This document shows, one piece after another, positions 1-11,293 of a stretch of 64,000 nucleotides of DNA. The stretch covers positions 4,651,847 through 4,715,846 of the forward strand of contig NC_133223.1 of NCBI RefSeq assembly GCF_040436345.1, in the 5' to 3' direction. Both the position numbers and the translations under genes were made by a program. The stretch comes from Pagrus major. Its lineage: Eukaryota; Chordata; Actinopteri; Spariformes; Sparidae. Each line of letters begins with the position of its first letter. The stretch's first letter is position 1. The notes beneath the pieces were generated by a model. The model worked only from the letters and a program-made list of their open reading frames with translations. It did not search any database and was not told the origin of the DNA.

Positions 1-739
1 GGACAGTGGAGACACAGAGGGTGTGGATTTGCCAGGATGCCTACTCCCAACTCCTCATTCACCAAAAAGGCCTAATCCTTCTTCAGCATCACCACAGAAC
101 CCGTCAAAACCTCCAGGGGGCCACACCCACTCCAACCTCCCTTCACCTGAGGACCGATTTCCTGAGGGATCCCCAGTCCTCCAATCCCACCACGCTTCCT
201 CCAGTAATGGGGTATTCTTGCCCCCGCTGCAGGAGCAGCCTCCCATGGCCTCTCACACCCCTTCACCTTCTCTCTCCTACTCCATGTCTCTCTCCTCCTC
301 ATCATCCCTTTCTCCCTGCCAAGGCCCCCACCTGTCCCGACCTGGCAGCTGTGCCAACAGAGGCCTGCTCCCACCGCCTCCCTCCCAGGACACCCCTCCT
401 CCGCCGTCCTCCCACTGCTCTGCTCCCCCATCGCTCACATCCTCCCCTGGAGATCTTCGGCTGAGGTCTTTCCCCTCCATCCCTCTTGTATCCCCTACTG
501 TCTCCTTCCATCCCTCCACCCACTCCCTGCCCTTGTCTCTGGACTTTGCTAGTGCAAGGAGAGGGCAAGGAGATACCCAGACTCCACCTTGGTGTAAGTC
601 ACAGCTGCACCACAAGGAGGCCAGACCCGTCACTCATCCCCAGGAGCTGGAGATGCAGGAGTGGGGACGACAGGCAGAGGAGGGGAAGACCTCCACAGAG
701 CACATCAGTTTCATTGATGAAGAGGAGCCAGCATTATGA
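1..739 (+). CDS. 3'-terminal coding exon of an unidentified Pro/Ser-rich protein (partial)
   Basis: An open frame runs in from the left edge (first full codon at base 2) and ends at the TGA at 737-739, giving about 245 residues of C-terminal sequence. The protein is very rich in Pro, Ser and His, with low-complexity Ser runs near residues 85-105 and a Pro run near 125. It ends in an acidic tail (HISFIDEEEPAL). No folded domain, membrane segment or catalytic motif is visible, so it looks like the disordered C-terminus of a larger scaffold or receptor. The long spacer after it contains a poly(A) signal at 2659, which fits a final exon with its 3'UTR. I do not recognise the gene. Composition suits coding sequence, but other frames are also open here because of the low complexity. 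Confidence 0.6.
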   Translation, partial: DSGDTEGVDLPGCLLPTPHSPKRPNPSSASPQNPSKPPGGHTHSNLPSPEDRFPEGSPVLQSHHASSSNGVFLPPLQEQPPMASHTPSPSLSYSMSLSSSSSLSPCQGPHLSRPGSCANRGLLPPPPSQDTPPPPSSHCSAPPSLTSSPGDLRLRSFPSIPLVSPTVSFHPSTHSLPLSLDFASARRGQGDTQTPPWCKSQLHHKEARPVTHPQELEMQEWGRQAEEGKTSTEHISFIDEEEPAL

Positions 740-2680
740 ACGGGTTAAAACTGAGCAGAAGCTCCACTAGAGTGGCAGAGAATGAAAGAGATGTAAAAGT
801 GATATCACGAGATCAGATCAGGGAAAGTGACCACTGGATGATGGAACAGCAAACAGACAGCTGGTCCATTTCACACAGGAAGTGATATATCAGGCAGAAA
901 AAGCTAAAAGGACGGACAGGTAAACAGAAACACTGGGAGACTGAGACACAATGCCAGCTGTCAGCAAATCAGTGTGAAGGAGTACTTTACACTAATCAGC
1001 CACAGAACTAGAGCAGCACAAATTGTCTTACAGTTTCAACACTTCAGTAGCATCAGTTGACCCCTGCAGCGACTGGGACACATAGAACCAGAGCACAGCT
1101 TTTTAACTGGTTCCATTAATCTCTGAAACCTAATTTAGCTCTTTCCAGCTAACTGGACGTACAATATTGCTTTTTAAACCCAGTATGGATGTCTCCTCAA
1201 AAGGCAGGTACAAACACACATATCTCAGCGGGAATTGTCTTTACCTAGAGAGATAATTGGAGCCACCGCACTGGGACTGGGAATGTACACTCTTTGGTCA
1301 GTCTCAGTCACATCAGGTCACCTCACCTGGAAAGCCAGTTTGCGTCATCAGTGGGATTATTTTTAAAGACATGCGATCATCTGCCTCTGGGCTGGTGGAG
1401 GTAAACACTCAGCTGACATCGAACCATCTCTTCAGAGTCATATACATACTCATCTCTCGTGTTTGCAAAAAACATAGTTATTCGAATTGGTTCAACTTCT
1501 AACAGAAACACATATTCTTGAAGTCCACATAAGTTTGAAGTACACAGTCTAGTCAGTAGATGAACATGTAATGGGGCAGAAATGCTTCTATTTGAGAGTG
1601 AACCTACTGAAACGTCTGAGCTAGCAGTTGGGTTGTGTGCCAAAGACAATATGGGAAAAGTTGGGGAAACGCATATTTCATAAAGCACACCCATATATAA
1701 CTGTTAATCACCATCATGACTGTTTACAACCAGCCTATCAGATTGTATAGCAAACTCCCACATCACTCCTGAGCTTTAGCCATCCAGCCATTCGTGCCTT
1801 CTCCATATAAAGACATGGACCTCCCTAAAGTCCCTCACCTGTTCATGACAGGCAAGCATTTGGATCAAAATTTACATAGAAAGCCATCAATGTCACCTCC
1901 AGAGAACACTCGCACCTTTACCTAAAATGTAATTTATGTATTTATTTAGGGTGTGTATTTATTTATTTTTGTTGACGAAAGCAATGAGGAAATATATTGT
2001 GTGACTGGGAGATCGAAGAGAAACAGGCTGAGGAGGAAGGTTTGCTATTCAAATACATAACTGGATGCACTCCAGACCGAGTGTAACCTTCCCAGTTCTT
2101 ATGTAGCACACACATGAAACATATCATGAACACACAAGTTTCATCATGTCCAACCTCTTTGCCAACCACTGAGCTTTATGCTGATACGACACAACAGCCT
2201 GACCCTAACACTACAAAAACCAGGCTGCATCACTATGGAGGTCTCAGGACTTCTGTACATATATTTGCTTTGGTGAGGTGCTTTGTGCACCAAATGTTAC
2301 TTGTAATATAGACAGTCAGATTTCTGGTTTCTATTTTCTGTAACGGGAGCAGGGGAGGGACTACCTGGACTCTTTACACACTGAAATAGATTCACTGAGC
2401 AGAATTCACTGTGGAGTTCTGGTTCTGTGGGTTACTCTGGGGTGGGGGGTGGGGTCTTGGGTAGACAAAAGGGTTTTTAAATCAAATGCATGTCACAGCT
2501 TTTTTGCATGAGGAATGTGCCTGCTTTTGAGTTGTAGAGGTCGGAGGGCTGATGGGAGTAGACTGACCTTGCCCTATTAGAGGCTGTTGGGTTTCAGATG
2601 TGTTTTATTAACAACTGCTGTTACATAAAAACTTTACCAGGATTACATACTGTACAACAATAAAGAAGTGTTGTTTTGTA
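740..2680 (+). other. Probable 3'UTR of the left-edge gene
   Basis: After the stop at 739 there are about 1.9 kb without a credible coding exon on either strand, ending at the poly(A) signal at 2659. I see no transposon in it. The extent is inferred only from the absence of splice-linked coding sequence and from that signal. Confidence 0.5.
2659..2664 (+). terminator. Poly(A) signal AATAAA for the left-edge gene
   Basis: Canonical AATAAA followed within about 30 bases by a T/G-rich stretch (GTTGTTTTGT), as expected for a downstream element. It is the first canonical signal after the stop at 739. Confidence 0.55.
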
Positions 2681-3066
2681 CAATCTCTGACTCTTTTGTT
2701 GCTACTCTAGGGAACCATTAACCCCAGCTTGTGCTGAGCATTACGTCACAGAGGTAAGGTATGTTCTCTGAAAAAGAAATACGGGTCGTATAGCAACACT
2801 TAGTGGTGTTCTCAAGATGTTTTTAGCCTCTAACCATCTGGATGAAAAATATTATGTCTGCTCCTGGACCAAAAAGTGATGTTTGACCCATTACCTGTAT
2901 CCCAGTTGCTGAAAATGACTTGGTCTTTTTGTGAATGCAAGACATACATAAATGCATTAACTACCGTATTATAAAACATACAAGAAATAAAAAGTAGCAA
3001 TATAAATAAATATGACCAACAGTAATTTAACTTTTTAGTTAAAATTTTATAAATTAAGCAAAGACA

Positions 3067-3760
3067 TACTGTGGGGTCCAAAAGTCTGAGACCACTTTTA
3101 AAATCTCTATTAATGTCACATACACCTGGAAATTATCAAAAAATATGAGGAAACAGAAAGTAAGTGAAAGTGTCAGAAGTTCAGGGGGCAGTGCATGGAA
3201 CTTGACTCGTCATATCCAAAGCACGATCAGGCAGACCCAAAGTGACCACACCATCAGAAGATCAATACATCAAGCTTAGTTCCCTGAAGGATAGAATATC
3301 ACCTTCATCACAGATACAGAATTTGCTAAATAAACAATGCAACACTCCAAACACTTGAGGTGGGCTAAGAAATACCAGAATTTGTTGGATTCACTGGATT
3401 TACTGATGAATACAAGTTAGAGATTTATGGCAGTAACACATGGGCGTATATGCGGAGATGAACAGGAGAGAGAATGATACCACAGTGTTTCAAACCAGCA
3501 GTGAAACATGGTGGTGAGAATATTCAGGTCTGGAGCTGTTTTGCCTACTCTGGAGTTGGGCACCTGCTCCAAACTGACTACACTCCGACCAAGGAGAAGT
3601 ACCACTAACTTCTTCAGACATGCTCCACCCTCTCTTCACCTCACTGAACATTTATGGGGCCCTTGAAGACTGAATGAGCCAAGCATTCTGTGACATCACA
3701 AGAAGCTCTGTGGAATATCATGCTGGGATAACATGATTCAGCAGGTTGAGTCCATGCCAG
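3067..3760 (+). mobile_element. Decayed Tc1/mariner-like DNA transposon
   Basis: The left end (TACTGTGGGGTCC, then AAAGTCTGAGACCAC) matches the terminal inverted repeat style of fish Tc1-like elements. Further in, the plus strand carries broken transposase sequence: a stretch near 3497-3570 reads roughly KHGGENIQVWSCF then YSGVGHL, the conserved Tc1 block before the second catalytic Asp. Sequence near 3650-3755 resembles the end of the Tc1 catalytic domain (HLWGP, later EALWNI and DNMIQQV). No right-hand terminal repeat is evident and many indels interrupt the frame, so it is an old, dead copy. Confidence 0.7.
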
Positions 3761-5485
3761 CTCAATATTATTTTCATTTTATTTTTAGATGTAATTTACT
3801 TTTTTATCCAGGTTGTTAAATGAATGTTCTGGGCATGGTGAACTACCCTCAGAACAATGGTAACTGTTGTATGAAAAGTTCTCATGGCTGTGTTTATTTT
3901 TTAGACAAACTAATTATCTTCGTCACCCAAACTCAGTGATGAAATATGAGGCAACGTGAATCCTCATTATAAATGACAGCGCATCAAAAATTAAACTTTG
4001 GATTTTTATCCTTTGATAATCTGATTGCTGTGGCTAAACCCCACAGTCCTCTGCTTTATGTAAACTGGTATTTAAGGTGAAACATATTGTAACAAAGAAT
4101 AAAGAAGACGCAACACAGAGGAAATCCTTCTTCAGGTCTGCATATATTTTCCAATGGTAACATTCATTCTATCAGAGTTTCCATAAGGTTTGAAATCTCA
4201 GGGAACAACACTTTAGAAATATCCTGATGGGAGAAGAAATTATATGATAGAGGGATCAAACACAATGTAGCACTTGTTTCTGCTGCAGTGGGTGCACTTT
4301 TTGTGCCCTACCCTCCAGGGGCCAGTCTCAAATTGTTCTTCCTTTATTCCTTACATCTACTCTGTCCTCGCTCGCTTCTCAAAACACATCATAGGAAAGA
4401 AACCCAGGAGCTTTCATTTATCCCTTTTGACAAACACACACAGAAGGAGGGGGCTGCAAAAAACAGCAACAGACATTAAATCTTATTCAATAGAGGTGTG
4501 AGGATACATGATTCCTCCCATCTCTGGTGTTCTGTGTACTCATGCCTGTTAATTAGTAACTGGGCAGGTCAGAGTGAGCACTCTGGAACTACATTTCCCA
4601 TTGGGATCATAAGGATATTGGACAGAAGTGACAGGCTCCAGTGCACGCAGAACCACAACAGTGAGGGAAAAAAAAAACATGTGGGAAATTACATTTCTTT
4701 TCCTTATTCTCCTGTATAGACCATGTTCACCGTCATATACATACTGAATCAGACTGCAGTGGATTCACCCTACTGTGCCAAGAATCATGGTTCAGAGAGA
4801 ATGAACGAAAACAAATAGAGGGTCAGGGAAAAATAAAAATCCAAAAATATATATTTATGTTTATATTTATATATATTTATATATTTACGAGGTATGTATC
4901 CACAAAAAAGAAAACACCCATTTCAAAATAGGCAGTCTGTGTTTTTCCAAATGTGTCCTTGCTTGTGATGCCTTTAAAGGAAACATTAATATTAAGAGTA
5001 ATATTATTTAAAAAATTTAAAAATAAAACTGGGAAGCTTTGCTGTCCAACAGCCCGGATCTTGTATCAAACCTTACAGTCCGGTGCTCTGAGACCAGAAT
5101 CTCCACCACTGGGAGTCCAAAAGCACCAAGGTGGCGCTGGTTTCAGGCTGCTGCACTCCAAAAGAAAAAAAAACAAAAACACAAATCTCAAATCACAAAG
5201 TCCCAAAGGAAAAAAAATCACTTCATTGATTTCCCGACAACCGCGGTCTCAGAGTCTCCAAGATGAGGTTTGGAGGGAACAAAACTGTTGAGGCTTGGCT
5301 GAGGTGGTAGTTTTGGGTGGTGGGTGGGAGGTGAAGGGAGGCCAGCCACAGGTCCAAAAAAGGTGTCTTTGTGCAACAAAACAAGCCTCGACAATAAACA
5401 AAACGAGAAACAAAAGGACCAATGGCAGGCGTCCTCCTGGCGATTGTTAGTTAGGCTGGCAGTAGGGTATCTCTCTCCTCTGTAG
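3761..5485. other. Spacer, including probable armc8 3'UTR
   Basis: No coding exon is supported here. It is AT-rich, with short A/T low-complexity tracts (4840-4890, 5160-5215). The part just below 5486 should be armc8 3'UTR. A reverse-strand AATAAA at 4343-4348 is one possible armc8 poly(A) signal, but I cannot choose an end point with confidence. Confidence 0.4.
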
Positions 5486-8400
5486 TCATGCTAGGTACTG
5501 CTGCATCGCCGTCTTCGCCCTGACAGACACATACAATCAGTCCACCCTTCTCAGCAATTTTAAAAATGAGAATCTTATGTGTTTTATGATTCATTTTTCT
5601 GACTCACCTGTCACTGAGGTTGGGGTCAGAGGCCTGGGTGAGTTTGTGCAGGATGTCCACAAAGCCCATCTCCCTCAACTTGTCCTGACGCTCCTGAGAA
5701 CCTGAGAACACACATGAAAGCAGATGAGAAAATTCAGTCATTCCAACATTTCCTAGTGTCTGCCAACATCTTAAGTCCCATTTAAACTTTGTGCTAAATG
5801 ATTGGAGTTCAAAAGGGTTAGTGTTTTGTAGAGTTCAGTTTGCCTCTGTAACATATATCTCATCATCATCATCCAGAGCAGAAGCCACACCATCTTTTTG
5901 AGAGCTGTAAATATGAATGGTTGAGAAACAGTATCTCAACCATTGTCACTCTCAAGTATTGATACATTGCTGTGGAAAAACAGCTTTTCTTGCGAACGCC
6001 TCAATCATCATTGTGTTTAAAGTGTTTTTGCACCAGCTCTGTGCGGATTTCAATCTTGTGTTGAGTGGAGTGGGGGTCCAAAAGCTCACATTTGTTGAAC
6101 TTTGACCTTAGCTGTGCTGACCTCTGTGGGTGCAGCCAATCACTGTTGACCACTGCTTTGACAAAAAGATAAACGAAAAACTCATTGTGTTTCTGAATGT
6201 CTGGAACAGTACAATAATACGTTGAAGACTGAAGCAATTTAAAGTTGAATTCCCCTTTTTAAACCTGGACACTACATTTACATGTTTTGGTGTGCAAATG
6301 ATTCATGCTTACCAAAAGTTTTGGAATCGGTCCAGTCAATTGCTTCACCTTGCAGCCGCAATACAGCTGCAATGTAATGTGTAATGTGTTTGTGGCAACT
6401 CCAACTGTCAAAGTTGCGTCCTCTAAAAGTGCTTGTTTTTTGCCACTGACAAGCTGAGGTTGTGGTTCTAAGTGTCTGACAACATTACAGAAACAACTCC
6501 GACAGGTAGACCTTTTTGTGAAATAAGATCCAAGTCTCGTTAATGAAGAAGTCTCACTCAAGCTTGTTGCCTCATCTAGACTGTCAAAATCAGTTAAATA
6601 TTCAGCCATGACTGAGACTAAAGTCTTGCTGGCAGTTCCTCTAGATAAAGCCCATACTCCACTCTCCAACTCTGACTCACATTTCCATCGTCGTCTTCCT
6701 GCAACAACTCACCTCTCCTGAGTTGTCAAAGCAATATTTCTCCTTGAATGAGACTTGTGTTTGTGGTGACAAAAAGGATCTTATTATATAACACAAAGGT
6801 CAATCTCCGTAGGAATCATTTCTGTGATTTTGTCAAACACTTGGACAACCTCAGCCTGTCAGGTGAGGCAATTTACTGGACCGATTCCTAAACTTTTGGT
6901 AAAGTCATGTAAATATAATGTGCAGGTTTAAAAATAAAATAATTCCCCTTTTGGTAAAAGGTATTAAGTGTGTTTTTTGGAAGAAATAGCACACAATACT
7001 GACATATATTATTCAAGTGAATAAATTCCTGACAGAAACATGCTGTCTTCATTGAGAGACTATTTTTATGGAGGAGTACAGAGGACTGATGGAGAGCTTC
7101 ATCACATGGTGCAACAATCACCTGAAAATCTGTATCAGCAAAACCCACGAGCTTGTGCTGGACTTCTGCTGTATGTCTATTAGTGTGTAAGTTCATCGAG
7201 AGAAACCAAAAGAAGGTCAAATTCCTTGTATGTGTTCACATTTTGGTCAATAGATCTGATTCTGACAGAACACAAAGAAGCTACAAATTCTAAAACGTGG
7301 ATGCTTCACACACATGTTGAACCTGCTGCACAGATCTCTACATTCAGCATTAATTAAGGAGACTCTGGTGAGCCACACACTACTGGGCACTACTAGCTTG
7401 CAGTCAATCCCTCTCCAGTCTGTTTGTCTGTCTTGTAATCTTGTCAATATATAGTCAAGATGGCACTCAAATTTTAAAAAACGATTATCTGGTCTCTCAG
7501 TCACTGTTTAGTTACAGATCAGGACTAATAGGCTGCAAGATTAAAAGCAATAGATTGATATTGACTTTTGACTATAGCTTATAGGCTTGTGTTAACATTG
7601 TATAGCCAGAGCTGTGCAGTAGAGTGAATTGTGAGGACTGGACTAATCAGCTGGCAGCAGAGCCAAAGCTTAGTGTTGTAGTGTATTTGATTTTTTTCTA
7701 CATTTTATATTCTCCACAGTTTCTCATTTTATGGTCATGTTATTTGTGAGATAGCCTCTTAATTTTTCTCTCAAAGTGCACCAGATTGATACATTTAACT
7801 TTAAAATGTGTACATTGTCCCTTAGAGGGTCCAAGGTCACACACACTTTAGTCTCACGAAACACTGAGTATCTGACTAAATGTGAAATATGGTCAGAATC
7901 TCCCCTTCTGTTACCGAGTTATGGTGTTGAATAATGGTGAGAAAAGTGTTTTTGTGAAAAACAAGTGGTTGTGAAATTTGAAGAAATTCCCTCAAGGCAA
8001 GAGATATTGTGTTCAAAAATAGGATGGATAGATGGAAAACCAGAACACATAAAGCCTCCGGCCACTGCTATTGCCAGCGCTAATGTGAATACGCTGTAAT
8101 GTGAACACACCAGACCTACAACGTTTCATCAGACATGACAAAACTTCAGCTTTCCTCTCAGCCTCCTCCCACTTGTGTGGTGTGCCCCTTACCGTCTTCT
8201 TCATTCCAGATAAGGTTTGAGATACAGAAGGTGGCAGCGAGCTGCAGTTTCACATTCGAATGCCCCTGTGGGAACAGCAAAAGTCAGACAAAGTGAGGAA
8301 AAACAAAACAAAAGCCACATGGTCTCAATGAGATGTTTAACTACTAAATAACACAACAAACAGTGTGATCTAATAAATGAGAACAAGGGTGAGTGACAGT

Positions 8401-11236
8401 AGATGGTATTTTATACAGTACCATGTAGTATTTGATTTTCTGGAGCATGTCATCATTGGTCATAATGAGTTCCTTGGCTGTGTTGCCATCGGCGATGTTG
8501 GCTAGGATGCACAGTGTCTGACAGATAAGACAAGTGTGTTACGTCACTGCTGCTATCTGATCATTTTGTTTTTGTGATACACCAAAAAAAATCTAAATTG
8601 CCAACATTCTTTCTGATGAGCTTCTAGCTCAACAGACAGCACTACACCAGTGAACATGCCCAACTGAATAAAGACTGACCCCAGGTGGACAGCGTATCAT
8701 CACACCTGCAGAATGTTAAAACTACTCTGCAATGCAGGCTTTTCATGTAGCTGGAGGATGAATTCTGTATGACAATCATTCGTAAGCATTTGCAAGCATA
8801 AGCAGAGAGCGAGCTCACCTGTTCTTTGACCTCTATACTGTGCTCTGCTTCCAGGATGAGGGTCACTGCCTGCATTATCTGCTTCCCATGAGAACTCATG
8901 ATCTGGTCTATGTGCTGACATCATGACAGTTAAGAAAAGAGAGTAAGCAGGAGAGAATCAGTATGCATGCTGTAGATTTCTGGAGATTTTATGCAAAAAA
9001 AAGCTCATACCGGTGTTTTAATATCTGCAGAGTAGGTAAGAAGGTAGGCAGCATTCAAGGTTGGTGCTCAGGTGTATTACTACAAATTTTCTATGCCATG
9101 CCATTAAAGTCCCCATGGAACATCTCTGACCGCAGTACTGAACAGAACAGTTCTAGAAGCAACCTGCAGACCGAGACCGTCTACACTCAGACCTGTTACA
9201 GCACTGGAAAGAGTGCTCATTTGCTCCTTAGGGTGCTTTGTTTGTGCACACTACTGTAGAATGTTTTATATGAGATGGATTTGTAAAGTCCCTCTGGGCC
9301 TGTCACTGACTACATTCTGAGCAGTATACACTGTATCTAAGGAGAGAAGGATCACAGTAACCAGGGCAAAAAACATATGTTGTTTAAAGGTGTCATTTTA
9401 AAATATGGCCAGAATTCATAGGTAGCTCCAAAACTATAGTGGCCAGCATATCACCTGAGTATCCGACAACTGCTGCTCTCTGCTAGCTATCCTTGGCTGT
9501 AGCTAGCTACGAATAGCTAATTAGCTCATAGCTCAGGTAGCCGTAGAGCCAGTTGCCCTCAAGTTTGCCATAACCAACACCTCAGATCACAGGGAGTCAC
9601 CAATGGGGTTCAGTTCAACTGGATTTGGCAGGCTGTGAGTGAACATGATCATCAGTTTGAAGACAGTTCGAAAGTGATTTACAGCAACTCTGACCAGTGG
9701 GGCTTTTCCATACACGTGCTGGCTCTGCTTGACTCGGTTTGACTCGACAGGGATTTGCATTTCCATTACATTACTTTACATTAGATTACATTACATTACA
9801 TATCTTTACTGATGACATGCTTGTCTTGAGTAGTGGGCAAGGAAGCGGCTGTAATTACTCTTCCTCACCTTGAAAGTGAACATGATGAAACAGTAAAATA
9901 CAGCAGAAGTCTGAAAGTACAAACATGGACACTGGAGAAAAACTACATTTCAAACCACAGATATTAAGAAAGAAGCTACATAATTGCCGGGAGCTGAACA
10001 GAGACATTTAAAAACGTCTTTCTCTCTGGTCTTCTGCACAGACATGAGCTGTGTTTTGCAACACACTCCTGTTTGAGGGGGTAACGGGGGTCAAAATGGG
10101 TTGGCCGCAGTCGTGAGATGTCCCCATGCTTTGGACCCACTCTGGAGAAGTTGATCTCGGGAGTGGCTTGGCTTAACTTTTCGGGTTAAACTGGTAATGG
10201 AAAAACAAACCACAACGGCACAGTTTGACTCAGCGCAGCCAAAAGTGCCAGGATTGTGACTCTGGGGACTAGAAGACACCACAGGCAGAGACATGAAGAG
10301 GGCGTCCAGTGGGAGAGGAGCGAGAGACAGTCAGATATCAGCAGCAGCTGAATACAGCATGTAAAGCCAGGATATTTTCACATCTTACTTAGTGAATTGA
10401 TAATTGAGGATGAGTTAATGACGCAATTAAGCTCGTCTTAGTTCAGTAAAAGAGAGGAAACTTGAATTCAGAATGTTTACAGTTTTATCTTCTGTTTATG
10501 AAGTTTATTTTGTTCATTTATTCCAGTAAAAGCTGACAGCTCCCAGCTGAGACTACAGGGGCTATGACCTCTCAGTGTTCCCCGCAGAATGGCTGTGTAT
10601 TTGTGGCAGGGGCAAAAACAATGGCATAAGTAGGCCTATATTAAATAGGAGAGGTCGGATCACAATCAGTGCCATTACTAATCGAATGAGGATGGCGTTG
10701 TTCTCTCAGATGGAGAGGAAAATAAAACTATAAAATGCTAAACTGGGTTGCCAAATATACTTGGGCGGGTGTTAATATATGTAACACTGTGATGCTACCC
10801 TCTCACTATTACAAGACACTGCACCATCAAAATTATTTTGAAGCTGTTATTTTAAGGTAAAAAAGTTACATAATGTTGCTTTAATACATATTAAAGTCAG
10901 ATTAATATCACATCTACCAAGACACTAATATTCTTGCAATTCGATGATCAGTACACTCATTCATTCAAGTCTATTAAATCCTTACTTTTCCAGAGGATTG
11001 TCCATACAGTACGAACACAAGGCAGCACTAATGTAAATGTTTACTGTGTATTAATAATGTTGTGAGTATGTGTGTGTCTCTCACTGGGCGTGTTGACAGC
11101 AGATTGCGCAGCAAACCGAGGGTCTTCATCAGCACATTGGTGTCGGGGTCCGATAGCAAGCGGAACAACTGTTCTGTCCCCAAACACCGAACAATCTCTC
11201 CCTTCACCTTCTGATCTGCCTGGAACGCCATGTTCT

Positions 11237-11293
<57 letters not shown>

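Noticed and set aside
6-464. 152-codon frame at the left edge
   Set aside because: Alternative frame of the same Pro/Ser-rich exon; the frame ending at 739 continues further and has a sensible acidic terminus.
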